Shown in pieces: positions 1 to 6,030 of a stretch of DNA of 8,623 nt (positions are counted from its first letter, which is position 1; each line of letters opens with the position of its first letter). The notes beneath the pieces were generated by a model. It did not search any database and was not told the DNA's origin. It was given only the letters and a program-made list of their open reading frames with translations. Source of the stretch: Shewanella sp. (GTDB lineage Bacteria > Pseudomonadota > Gammaproteobacteria > Enterobacterales > Shewanellaceae); NCBI GenBank assembly GCA_004195335.1, contig SDWK01000674.1, positions 1-8,623 on the forward strand, read 5' to 3'. Made by a program: the position numbers and the translations under genes.

Positions 1-19
1 AGATGTGTATAAGAGACAG
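1..19 (+). other. Tagmentation adapter remnant (Tn5 mosaic end), not genomic
   Basis: The first 19 bases read AGATGTGTATAAGAGACAG, the engineered 19-bp mosaic end recognised by the hyperactive Tn5 transposase in tagmentation libraries. It differs from the natural Tn5 outside and inside ends, so it is library-derived and marks an untrimmed contig end. A start codon inside it (ATG at 3) makes an artificial peptide MCIRDR in front of the first gene; that start should be discarded. Confidence 0.97.
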
Positions 20-308
20 GCGCATAACTTCATCAATGCCTAGAGGGGCGTGGAAGTTGTTGCGAGATTGTGCAAAAGGTCTTAATCCACAATGTGCTAA
101 TCTGTGTTGTTCTGTGTTTGTGGCACATGTGTTTATTGAAAATATCTTGGATGTTCGGGAGTGGGAACTTGAAGGCCAGGTTAGAGATGTAATACTTACG
201 TTATGTGAAGCTGTTGAATATCAAGAAAATATGGGATACAAAGCTGCTATTGACGAATGTATGAAACGATTTCATTATGTAGAGGAGAAGTATTTCGAAC
301 TTGTTTGA
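20..308 (+). CDS. Hypothetical protein, 5'-partial
   Basis: An open frame runs from the adapter junction to a TGA ending at 308, giving about 96 residues. The only internal ATG near the start (36-38) has no ribosome binding site before it, so the gene is probably cut by the contig end rather than starting there. The visible part has a cysteine-rich stretch (NPQCANLCCS) followed by a charged, probably helical C-terminal half rich in Glu and aromatic residues (EAVEYQENMGYKAAIDE, then MKRFHYVEEKYFELV). There is no signal peptide and no motif I recognise. It lies on the same strand as the integrase fragment downstream and may be cargo of the same mobile region; that is inference. Function unknown. 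Confidence 0.5.
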
Positions 309-590
309 TAGTTGCTCTTGTTTAGTCACAGCTCTGTGGGAGGGGCGGTTATGATCTCTCATCGGTCTAGCTTGTCCCCACTCCTCCGCAGGCTGGACCT
401 TTTTATGCTCTGTATGTGATGTCATCAACGGACACCGGTTCGATTCCCAAATGCTCCATCGAACTGAATACAATCTCCCCCATAATTGAAAGCGTAACTT
501 TGTTGAGGTTGTTCTCGGTCTCCGCTGTGCTTGACATTGAGGCATAATCCAGCTAGAACAATGACTTAAGTCGAAGTACAAGTAAGTACA
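309..590. other. Gene-poor stretch with no confident gene
   Basis: Between the partial gene and the tRNA-like 3' end there is no frame with convincing start, ribosome binding site and length on either strand. The one coding-looking piece is a 44-codon minus-strand frame at 403-537, listed separately. A short match to a tRNA T-loop (GGTTCGATTCC near 438) has no matching stem and is not called as an RNA gene. Confidence 0.5.
403..537 (-). CDS. Possible 44-residue protein, low confidence
   Basis: On the minus strand ATG at 537-535 opens a 44-codon frame ending at TAA 405-403. The predicted peptide starts MSSTAETENNLNKVTLS and ends VSVDDITYRA. Its composition is protein-like: acidic N-terminus, an amphipathic middle, no runs of rare residues. 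Upstream the same frame is closed by TAG at 555-553, so it cannot be longer. The ribosome binding site is weak (GGAT about 11 nt before the ATG). No family recognised. It could equally be a chance frame or the tail of a decayed gene. Confidence 0.2.
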   Translation of the reverse strand: MSSTAETENNLNKVTLSIMGEIVFSSMEHLGIEPVSVDDITYRA

Positions 591-604
591 TAACTGTACA
601 GTTA
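591..604. repeat. Perfect 14-bp palindrome
   Basis: TAACTGTACAGTTA is identical to its reverse complement. It sits 17 bases before the tRNA-like 3' end. It could be a protein-binding site or part of an att region; nothing else supports a role. Confidence 0.4.
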
Positions 605-619
605 AGACCGTAATTATAA

Positions 620-649
620 GAGCGGGTTAGATTCCCGCCACCTCCACCA
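620..649 (+). other. tmRNA/tRNA 3'-end fragment, likely integration (att) site
   Basis: The segment has the order T-stem GCGGG, 7-base loop TTAGATT, T-stem CCCGC, acceptor strand CACCTCC and encoded ACCA, i.e. the last about 28 bases of a tRNA-like RNA. The acceptor and T-stem resemble ssrA (tmRNA) 3' ends of deltaproteobacteria, but the hallmark tmRNA 5' segment with TTCGAC is not found upstream, so only the 3' piece is present. The T-loop has A where almost all tRNA-like molecules have C56 (TTCGATT expected), so it is probably not a working RNA. Because an integrase fragment begins 89 bases downstream, I read it as the attachment core of an integrated element. Confidence 0.6.
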
Positions 650-655
650 TTAATT

Positions 656-687
656 AAAAAACCTCTTGAGAAATCAAGGGGTTTTTT
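656..687 (+). terminator. Intrinsic terminator after the tRNA-like 3' end
   Basis: A 14-bp stem (AAAAAACCTCTTGA pairing with TCAAGGGGTTTTTT, one T-G wobble) closes a GAAA loop, and the 3' arm supplies the U-tract. Position directly behind the tRNA-like 3' end is typical for the terminator of the original RNA gene. Confidence 0.8.
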
Positions 688-737
688 AATTTCAGCTGCG
701 CAGTAAGTCTAGGTGGTACAATTCACTGGTACATTCT

Positions 738-937
738 ATGGCTTACTGTGATTATCTCTTCCGACGTTCCCGCGGTATATTCTATTTCCGGCATGTGTTA
801 AAACTGACGGGTCAAAATCGCAAAGAAATTCGAATATCTCTGAAGACACGCAGCTATGTATTGGCGAAACGCATTGCGGCTTCTTGCTATGCCGATTTGC
901 AGTATTTGTTACGTGATAAGGATAGTTTGGGAATGAA
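738..937 (+). pseudogene. Tyrosine integrase, N-terminal fragment truncated by IS
   Basis: ATG at 738 opens a frame of 66 codons that ends where the IS begins; the formal stop (942-944) lies in IS DNA. The visible part (MAYCDYLFRRSRGIFYFRHVL, then KEIRISLKTRSYVLAKRIAA) matches the usual N-terminus of phage/island tyrosine recombinases: a YLFRR-x-YYFR strand pair followed by an RISLKTR-x-x-A-x-R helix, before the SAM-like core-binding domain. The whole catalytic domain (R-H-R-Y) is missing, so it cannot recombine DNA. Two copies of TGGTACA (714-720 and 727-733) lie just upstream and might be arm-type or regulatory repeats. No strong ribosome binding site is seen. The tRNA-like att piece directly upstream fits the standard att-int arrangement. 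Confidence 0.8.
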
Positions 938-977
938 TGGGTAATCCCCCCGAAAAGTAATAGTCGCCAAAAGTAGA
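938..977 (+). repeat. Left terminal inverted repeat of the IS
   Basis: TGGGTAATCCCCCCGAAAAG and the bases through CAAAAGTAGA align with the reverse complement of 2017-2054 (TGGTAATCCTCCC at the tip, GTAAT in the middle, CAAAAGTAGA at the inner end). One extra G at the tip and several mismatches in the centre. Confidence 0.8.
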
Positions 978-1010
978 ATTTTCTCGTAATTTTAATGGAG
1001 GAGATTCTCA

Positions 1011-1192
1011 ATGAAAAAATCACGTTACAGCGACAGTCTTATAAATGGCGGTCCAAATATGGTGGGATGGACGCATCACTTATGTCCCGTTTGAAAGAAC
1101 TTGAGGCAGAGAATCGACAGCTCAAAAAAATGTATGCAGAGGAGCGGCTCAAGTCTGAGATCGTTAAAGAGGCCCTTGAAAAAAAGTGGTGA
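1011..1192 (+). pseudogene. IS3-family orfA with internal deletion
   Basis: A good ribosome binding site (GGAGGAG, 7 nt spacing) precedes ATG 1011, which reads MKKSRYSDS, the usual first residues of this orfA type, and then goes out of frame. The frame that continues (from about 1034, also open from ATG 995) reads SYKWRSKYGGMDAS and a leucine-zipper-like tail (LKELEAENRQLKKMYAEE), ending TGA 1190-1192. Compared with the usual length of about 88 residues, some 30 residues forming the N-terminal helix-turn-helix are missing and the deletion is not a multiple of three. The protein would therefore lack DNA binding and the native start no longer reaches orfB. Confidence 0.8.
1180..1186 (+). promoter_or_regulatory. 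Programmed -1 frameshift site A AAA AAG
   Basis: In the orfA frame the heptamer reads A AAA AAG just before TGG TGA. Slipping back one base continues as EKKVVRPS into orfB, giving the OrfAB fusion transposase expected in IS3 elements. Confidence 0.8.
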
Positions 1193-2013
1193 GGCCATCT
1201 CTGCGACGGGAGATGGCCAAGCAAGCCGTGGAACAGAGAGAAGTCAGTATCCGACTTGCTTGCCTCAGTTTCGGCATCAGTGAAACTTGTTACCGCTACC
1301 AGGCTAAACTCTCAGTGGTAAATGAAGAGATCGCCGACTGGTTGGTTCGATTGACCCACAATCAGCGGAATTGGGGATTTGGATTGTGTTTTTTATATCT
1401 ACGCAACGTCAAAGGGTTTGGCTGGAACCATAAACGTGTGTATCGAATTTACTGTGAACTGGAGCTTAACCTGCGGATCAAGCCAAAGAAAAGGCTCGTA
1501 CGGGAGAAACCCACACCTTTGTCGACACCAGAAGAGATCAATCAGACCTGGTCTATGGATTTTATGCACGATCAGTTGTCTGATGGTCGGAGCTACCGGT
1601 TATTCAATGTCATAGACGACTTCAACCGTGAGGGTTTATGCATTGATGTGGATTTTTCGTTACCTTCAGAACGTGTCATCCGAGCGCTGGATCAGATAAT
1701 TGAATGGCGAGGTAAGCCTGTATCGATTCGCTGTGATAACGGTCCTGAATACATAAGTGGTCAACTACAAAACTGGGCCAAGAAAAGGGAGATTGAACTT
1801 CAATATATCCAACCTGGCAACCCACAACAGAATGCTTATGTTGAACGCTACAATCGCACGGTGCGTTATGACTGGTTGGCTCAATATCTGTTTGGAAATA
1901 TTTCTGAGGTGCAGGAATACGCAACCTCTTGGCTCTGGACATATAATCATGAACGACCCAATATGGCATTGGGCGGGATAACACCAAAGCAGAAATTAGC
2001 TCTGGCAGCATAA
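1186..2013 (+). CDS. IS3-family transposase OrfB (DDE integrase core)
   Basis: Catalytic half of an IS3-family transposase, which joins IS ends to target DNA using two metal ions. The 275 residues include a helical N-terminal region ([19 protein letters not shown]) and an rve-type core with the triad Asp125 (WSMDFMHD), Asp184 (RCDNGPEY) and Glu220 (NAYVERYNR); exactly 35 residues separate Asp184 and Glu220. The C-terminus ([20 protein letters not shown]) is typical and complete. The frame opens at GTG 1186 inside the slip region; in a working IS it is made as an OrfA-OrfB fusion by -1 frameshifting. All core residues are intact, so with orfA supplied by another copy it might still act, but from this locus the fusion lacks the helix-turn-helix. 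Confidence 0.93.
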   Translation: MVRPSLRREMAKQAVEQREVSIRLACLSFGISETCYRYQAKLSVVNEEIADWLVRLTHNQRNWGFGLCFLYLRNVKGFGWNHKRVYRIYCELELNLRIKPKKRLVREKPTPLSTPEEINQTWSMDFMHDQLSDGRSYRLFNVIDDFNREGLCIDVDFSLPSERVIRALDQIIEWRGKPVSIRCDNGPEYISGQLQNWAKKREIELQYIQPGNPQQNAYVERYNRTVRYDWLAQYLFGNISEVQEYATSWLWTYNHERPNMALGGITPKQKLALAA

Positions 2014-2016
2014 GCC

Positions 2017-2054
2017 TCTACTTTTGAAAGCAATTACAAAAGGGAGGATTACCA
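2017..2054 (+). repeat. Right terminal inverted repeat of the IS
   Basis: Runs from TCTACTTTTG to the tip GGATTACCA and mirrors 938-977. It starts 3 bases after the orfB stop, as usual in compact IS3 elements. Confidence 0.8.
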
Positions 2055-2262
2055 GATCAAAGAGCTTGCTGAAACCGTATCGTGTATATCGGTCGTCAAG
2101 TCCCAGTAGCAAATCGATGACCGGCGGATCCTTCTGTGTGTCCGGCTTGTGCAAATATACGGATCTACTGAGTGACAGTGCCAGGCAGGCTGCACGCTGA
2201 CTGAGGTCGTGCTCCTGCTGGATGTAATCGACTAGCTTACGTTTTTCCGTCGGCGTTAGAGC
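2055..2262 (-). pseudogene. IS3-family orfB, N-terminal fragment
   Basis: Reading minus from 2262 in the -1 frame relative to orfA gives 69 open codons: ALTPTEKRKLVDYIQQEHDL, then SQRAACLALSLSRSVY and a conserved-looking RYTRYGFSKLFD at the end. This is the helical N-terminal region that precedes the DDE core in IS3 OrfB proteins (compare the R-x-G-F-x-x-L segment). The frame has no start codon of its own; translation would come by frameshifting on A AAA AAG at 2268-2262. The catalytic core is absent: the sequence stops at the border of the neighbouring IS. Non-functional. Confidence 0.8.
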
Positions 2263-2517
2263 TTTTTTTCGATTACATCTTTCAGTGCCCTGTTCTCAAG
2301 ACTGAGATCATCAAACATCTGCTTGAGCTTGCGATTCTCTTCTTCGAGGGCCTTGAGCCGTTTGATGTCAGAGGCTTCCATGCCACCGTATTTCGATTTC
2401 CAGTTGTAGTAGGTCGCTTCTGAGGTGCCATCGACACACATCTTTAACTGCGCTACCGGCTTCAACCTCTTTGAGAATTTTGACTATCTGTGTTTCTGAA
2501 AAACGAGGTTCCCGCAT
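2256..2517 (-). pseudogene. IS3-family orfA, frameshifted
   Basis: ATG 2517-2515 starts MREPRFSETQIVKILKEVEA, the helix-turn-helix part of a transposase DNA-binding subunit. Near 2430 the reading shifts: the first frame loses homology after KDVCR, while another frame continues GTSEATYYNWKSKYGGMEAS and a leucine-zipper-like tail ending VIEKKL and TAA at 2258-2256. Together they make one orfA of the usual size with a small indel (apparently a few bases lost between CGA and ATGGC). It cannot yield a full-length protein. Sequencing error is possible, but the adjacent orfB is broken anyway. Confidence 0.8.
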
Positions 2518-2580
2518 CTGAAGAACCAGTAAAATAAGTGGTTTGGGCGAATAGTTTTTCAACAGCCTGTTATACCTCAG

Positions 2581-2626
2581 AATCAGCAACCACCTTCAAC
2601 AGTCTGGTTGAAGGTGGTTGCTGATT
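2581..2626. repeat. Perfect 20-bp inverted repeat (hairpin, 6-nt loop)
   Basis: AATCAGCAACCACCTTCAAC and its exact reverse complement are separated by AGTCTG. There is no U-tract on either side, so it is not a classical intrinsic terminator. It lies between the IS remnant and the secreted-protein gene, 5 bases after the end of the possible extended reading frame of that gene. It could be a bidirectional RNA stem, a protein site, a small mobile repeat, or a fold-back artefact of amplification. Confidence 0.85.
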
Positions 2627-2726
2627 ACTTCTTACGTAACTTCCTTGGTCTGTTCTCCAATGGGCACCCTCTTGATCTCCTTGGCATCCATTCTTTTCCG
2701 TCTACCTCTAAACTCTTTGGTAGTTT

Positions 2727-3941
2727 CTAATTCATCGCCTGAATGATTAGGTTTTGGGGGGGGGTGATGACTGTGCTGGATTGATTCTTCCAGCGAATAA
2801 TATCTGCCCAACCAAGAAACACTCTGGCTTGCCTGTCGTTGAGGTATTTTGTATTGTAAACTTCTTCTGCAATTTCGAGAGCCCTTGGATCGAATTTGTT
2901 GAGGTCAATCCAGTCGAACCCTACCCAATATCCTGGTCCTTCACCCGATCCGTTAAGGTAGTTGGCAACGACCCCGTTCCCTAAATAGACTTTATTCTTT
3001 AAGGTAGAGGCTAAAAACTGCATTTCATTATCTGTTACCAGGCCGAAACGATAAGCTGTATTGATAAAGCCGATGTCGATGTGTCCATGACCAACGTCCT
3101 CACCAGACGTTCTTGAAAAATAATAGTTCCAATCGTAGGCATTTCCAGAGACTTCTCTGCGAGACTGTTTCCAGTAATTCAGTATTGCCAGAGCCTTCTT
3201 GCCATATTCTGTGTTGCCATCATAAAAGTTGTCGAGCAATAAAAGTGTTGTCCCCATAGTGGCACTGTGGTTAAAAGGGACATCTGTTGATGTTAGGCCT
3301 GATCCGTTTGCCTGAGGATACCAGTACGAACCAGGGGCTCCATTGCGATTGTAGGCAAAACTATCGTCCCAAATATCAACAGTTTCTTTAACTTTGGTGA
3401 CGTAGCTATTTGCTTTTGCCTGATAGGAGATAAACTGTGGTTTGCTATATACAGAATCAACAAAACGCATAATCGACTGAGTGATCATCCCATCCAGGAG
3501 GACCTCTATGCGCCGTTGTCCACTCCAGGTTCTGCGCCATGAGGGCGCCGGAACTTGCGGGTTTTTCAGGTAATGTAGTGGGGCGTTGACCTGATAATAA
3601 TCGGTACCCATATTGATGGCACCTCGTGCTGCTCGGGCGTCATCTCTATGGTAAAACATGTTGTCGATGAGTTTTACTGCTTTGTCGAGATACTTAGTAT
3701 CGTTAAAAGCGTTCGCCATGGAGACATAGGCGCGAACCCAATATGACCCTTGCCATGCAAATTCTTCCCCAGGAGAAACTCCCGGATCACCTAACATGGG
3801 ATCTTGGGCCACGAATTTTCTCGAAAAGGCACTGTCCCATTCTTGTTGATTTTGGAAAGCATAGCTCGTTGTCGAAAGTAACGCTGAAATTAACAATACT
3901 GTTGCAATTAATTTAAAAGATGGAAATATATTTTTTATCAT
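2727..3941 (-). CDS. Secreted alpha/alpha-barrel-like protein, possibly polysaccharide-active
   Basis: Start ATG 3941 is supported by GGAG 8 nt upstream. The 404 residues begin with a signal peptide (residues 1-28, KLIATVLLISALLSTTSYA, cleavage after SYA). The body is helix-rich with aromatic motifs: EEFAWQGSYWVRAYVSMANA (59-78) followed by DTKYLDKAV, and GHGHIDIGFI (285-294). Paired helices of this kind are typical of alpha/alpha toroid glycan lyases, hydrolases or epimerases; I cannot assign a family or catalytic residues, so enzyme activity is inference. The C-terminus ends in a linker-like STVITPPQ encoded across a run of nine C. One more C would continue the frame 38 codons to TAA at 2634-2632 (tail with RGRRKRMDAKEIKRVPIGEQ). 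It lies 215 bp downstream of, and on the same strand as, the riboswitch-controlled secreted protein, so the two may work together outside the cell. Confidence 0.8.
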   Translation of the reverse strand: MIKNIFPSFKLIATVLLISALLSTTSYAFQNQQEWDSAFSRKFVAQDPMLGDPGVSPGEEFAWQGSYWVRAYVSMANAFNDTKYLDKAVKLIDNMFYHRDDARAARGAINMGTDYYQVNAPLHYLKNPQVPAPSWRRTWSGQRRIEVLLDGMITQSIMRFVDSVYSKPQFISYQAKANSYVTKVKETVDIWDDSFAYNRNGAPGSYWYPQANGSGLTSTDVPFNHSATMGTTLLLLDNFYDGNTEYGKKALAILNYWKQSRREVSGNAYDWNYYFSRTSGEDVGHGHIDIGFINTAYRFGLVTDNEMQFLASTLKNKVYLGNGVVANYLNGSGEGPGYWVGFDWIDLNKFDPRALEIAEEVYNTKYLNDRQARVFLGWADIIRWKNQSSTVITPPQNLIIQAMN

Positions 3942-4156
3942 GTGGGTTTCTCCATTCTATATGCGTATTCGTTAGCTACGTGACTCCATCTAATAGCATT
4001 TTTTTGAATCGCACAGTGTTGAAGTGCTTAGTGCACCTGCTGTCAAGATAGTTGCTAATTCATTGCGAGAAAAACGACTATTAATTAGCTGCTTAGCAAG
4101 ATACTGACATTCTTGTTTATCCTCTGCAATAGCTTTCTAAGCTGTCCGGACTCTTT
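3942..4156 (-). other. Intergenic gap between the two secreted-protein genes
   Basis: Contains the ribosome binding site (GGAGAAA) of the downstream gene, a TTGACA (4046-4041, minus) without a good -10 at the right distance, and a short inverted repeat GTGC-ACTAA-GCAC. No convincing terminator follows the upstream gene, so read-through is possible. A 49-codon open frame with no normal start (4136-3990, minus) is described under findings. Confidence 0.4.
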
Positions 4157-5944
4157 CTACATTTTTACAAATTCAAAGTTGTCCAGCTTTGCACCTCTTT
4201 CTCTACCTCTAAAGGTGAGGGTATGGCTACCTTGACTCAATTCGACGGTATAGGGTGCGAACTGAGGAGCCTTAAAGCTACCGGTTCCTCGGTTAGTAAC
4301 ATCATCTTCTCGCCAGACATTGAATTCGCTCGAATTTGCAGTGGGGTTTAGATCCCAAATTACCTCGCCTTTGTTGTCAATTTCAGTAAAGAATGAATCG
4401 GAACCTTTGTTCGAAGCAAAGACCCGAGCAGTGATTTTGTAGGTTCCTGCTGTGTTGATCTGGAAAGTATAGCTTGCTGTCCCGGTATTGTTTTTGATGG
4501 CTTCGATGTAAGAACCGCCAGAGGCATTTGAATCCTGTTTAATTCGTATCGGATAAGTCAGGTTTCCGCTTTCCGCTTCAATGACTACAGGAGTGACGAG
4601 CAGGACGTCATCGCCCATCCCGTTGCAGTTTTCATCTATCCCGTTGTTGTAGAGTTCCACCGCACCAGGGTAGATCGCCGGGTTGTTTTCGTTGCAATCG
4701 ACGAGGTCGGACCAGACTCCGTAGCCGTCGTGATCCAGGTCGTCATCGTCGGCCATGCCGTTGCAGTTCTCGTCAGTCCCGTTGTAGGGGATTTCGGTTG
4801 CGCCAGGGTTGATCGCGGAGTTGTTGTCATTGCAATCGCTGTTCAGATCGTAGCCATCCTGATCGGCATCTGCAATGGTGATCTCGCCAACTTTCACCAA
4901 GCGGAAGTAGTCGAGCCTTGCATTGTTCTCACGACCGCGGAAGCTTATGGCGTGGCTACCGCTTTGGAGTTCGACAGTGTAGGGATCATACTGAGGGCTG
5001 CTGGGACTCCCGGTGCCGCGGCTGGTCACGCTATCCTCGCGCCAGACGTTGAATTCACTTGCCGAACCGCTCGGGTTGAGATCCCAGAGGACCTCGCTAG
5101 CGTTATCGATATTGACAAAGAACGAGTCAGAACCACTGTTGGCGGCAAAAACCCGCGCGACAATTTTGTAGATACCCGGAGCGGAAATGTTGAAGTTGTA
5201 GCTTGCGGTGCCGCTATCGCTGGTGCTGGTCTGGATATGGGAGCCGTTGGCTGCTGCGAGATCGGCAACTTTTTGCATCGGCGCAGTCAGGTTGCCGCTT
5301 TCCGCTTCAATGACCCCTTCAGGAGTTACGACCTGAACATCATCGCCCATCCCGTTACAGTTTTCATCTAGTCCGTTGTTGTGGATTTCAACTGCACCAG
5401 GGTTGATCGCGAAGTTGTTGTCGTTACAGTCCGTGACGCTGTTGTAGCCGTCCAGATCGAGATCATCGGGGTTATCGTCACCCATGCCGTTGCAGTTTTC
5501 GTCTATCCCGTTATAGCGAATTTCGACCATTGCAGGATTGATCTTGGCATCATAATCGTTGCAGTCGACAGCTTGATCAAACCCGTCACCATCAAAATCA
5601 ACGCTTGCCAGGGCAGGGGAGTTAACTTCTGATGCGAAACCACTTTCCTGGCCAGTAAAATTATACGCGGTCACCGTGAGGTACTGTGATTTTGTATCAT
5701 CGAGCCCGCTCAGGGAGGCATTCGTCATGTTTCCGACATCTATGGGCGAGGCCCCTTCGATGGCCCCTGTCCCATTGTAGGAGCCGGAAATTGCCCCATA
5801 ATAAACCTTGTATCCGGCAATTTCAAATTCCGGGTTTGGATCCCAGACCAGGTTGACGTCTTTTGCTGATGCCTGACCCGTAACGCATAATAGGACTATG
5901 GTTAGAGTCAAAAAGAACTTTCCGATGGTGTGAACAGATGACAT
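4157..5944 (-). CDS. Secreted FN3 / MopE-repeat / carbohydrate-binding-like protein
   Basis: I choose ATG 5944 because GAGAGGA lies 7 nt upstream and a signal peptide follows at once (residues 1-27, cleavage after ASA); the ATG at 5965 has no such site. Order of the 595 residues: FN3-like domain 29-110 ([22 protein letters not shown]), MopE-type metal-binding repeats 116-157 and 162-202, beta-sandwich CBM6/malectin-like module 211-353, MopE repeats 359-400 and 402-446, second such module 454-595. Each MopE repeat follows D-x-D-G-D/Y, DCNxN, INPGAxEI, NGxDENCNGMxDD; Asp/Asn side chains suggest calcium or other metal binding, and paired Cys may form a disulfide. The modules share [28 protein letters not shown] and FRGRE. 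No membrane anchor or sorting tail. Probably an extracellular matrix or surface protein; controlled by the tandem riboswitch leader directly upstream. Confidence 0.88.
   Translation of the reverse strand: MSSVHTIGKFFLTLTIVLLCVTGQASAKDVNLVWDPNPEFEIAGYKVYYGAISGSYNGTGAIEGASPIDVGNMTNASLSGLDDTKSQYLTVTAYNFTGQESGFASEVNSPALASVDFDGDGFDQAVDCNDYDAKINPAMVEIRYNGIDENCNGMGDDNPDDLDLDGYNSVTDCNDNNFAINPGAVEIHNNGLDENCNGMGDDVQVVTPEGVIEAESGNLTAPMQKVADLAAANGSHIQTSTSDSGTASYNFNISAPGIYKIVARVFAANSGSDSFFVNIDNASEVLWDLNPSGSASEFNVWREDSVTSRGTGSPSSPQYDPYTVELQSGSHAISFRGRENNARLDYFRLVKVGEITIADADQDGYDLNSDCNDNNSAINPGATEIPYNGTDENCNGMADDDDLDHDGYGVWSDLVDCNENNPAIYPGAVELYNNGIDENCNGMGDDVLLVTPVVIEAESGNLTYPIRIKQDSNASGGSYIEAIKNNTGTASYTFQINTAGTYKITARVFASNKGSDSFFTEIDNKGEVIWDLNPTANSSEFNVWREDDVTNRGTGSFKAPQFAPYTVELSQGSHTLTFRGRERGAKLDNFEFVKM
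4160..5599 (-). repeat. Internal tandem duplication (MopE-MopE-CBM unit, two copies)
   Basis: Copy 1 covers 5599-4886 (residues 116-353) and copy 2 covers 4870-4160 (residues 359-595), about 238 residues each with the same domain order. Copy boundaries follow the protein alignment by eye. The copies are clearly related but diverged, so the duplication is not recent. Confidence 0.85.
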
Positions 5945-5989
5945 GTTTGGATCCTCTCTTGCCATTGTTTGGCTGACAGACCCGTTTGC

Positions 5990-6030
5990 AAAAAAAAAAC
6001 GGGTCGCCAGAATTGATCTCTGGCGACCCG
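5990..6030 (-). terminator. Terminator of the proximal (A20-type) riboswitch
   Basis: Minus strand: 12-bp perfect stem CGGGTCGCCAGA / TCTGGCGACCCG, 7-nt loop, then ten U. The 5' arm is the same RNA as the aptamer's conserved CGGGTCGCC and P1 strand CAGAG. Aptamer and terminator therefore exclude each other: ligand binding should block the terminator and switch expression ON. Confidence 0.93.

Larger units (their letters stand above)
938..2054 (+). mobile_element. IS3-family insertion sequence, orfA internally deleted
   Basis: An 1117-bp element with imperfect terminal repeats of about 38-40 bp beginning TG and ending CA, the two-frame orfA/orfB layout with an A AAA AAG slip site, and a DDE transposase: all IS3-family traits. 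orfA has lost about 30 codons covering its helix-turn-helix, so the copy is probably not autonomous. The flanks do not show a target duplication (TGAA on the left, GATC on the right), and left and right neighbours are unrelated broken genes, which suggests a deletion or recombination next to the IS after insertion. Confidence 0.9.
2055..2564 (-). mobile_element. Second IS3-family element, truncated remnant
   Basis: In minus orientation this holds a possible left tip (TGTTGAAAAACTATTC near 2564, starting with TG), a frameshifted orfA and the first 69 codons of orfB, ending abruptly at the right tip of the other IS. The remaining orfB and the far terminal repeat are not in the window. The left tip position is a guess because the partner repeat is missing. 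Its orfA sequence differs clearly from that of the first IS, so it is a different element. Confidence 0.75.

Noticed and set aside
3..35. ATG at 3 as start of the first gene
   Set aside because: It lies within the 19-base adapter; the MCIRDR peptide is artificial.
430..460. GGTTCGATTCC motif as part of a tRNA
   Set aside because: The flanking bases cannot form the 5-bp T-stem and no other tRNA arm is visible.
300..649. Complete tmRNA (ssrA) gene
   Set aside because: Only the last about 28 bases fit; the conserved 5' end with TTCGAC and a tag-peptide frame are absent.
2754..2984. 76-codon plus-strand frame at the 3' end of the secreted alpha/alpha protein gene
   Set aside because: Antisense to a well-supported gene and begins beside the G9 homopolymer; no ribosome binding site.
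4730..5371. 213-codon plus-strand frame opposite the secreted protein
   Set aside because: It is the mirror of the repetitive MopE/CBM-encoding strand; low-complexity Val/Ile/Ala composition, no ribosome binding site.
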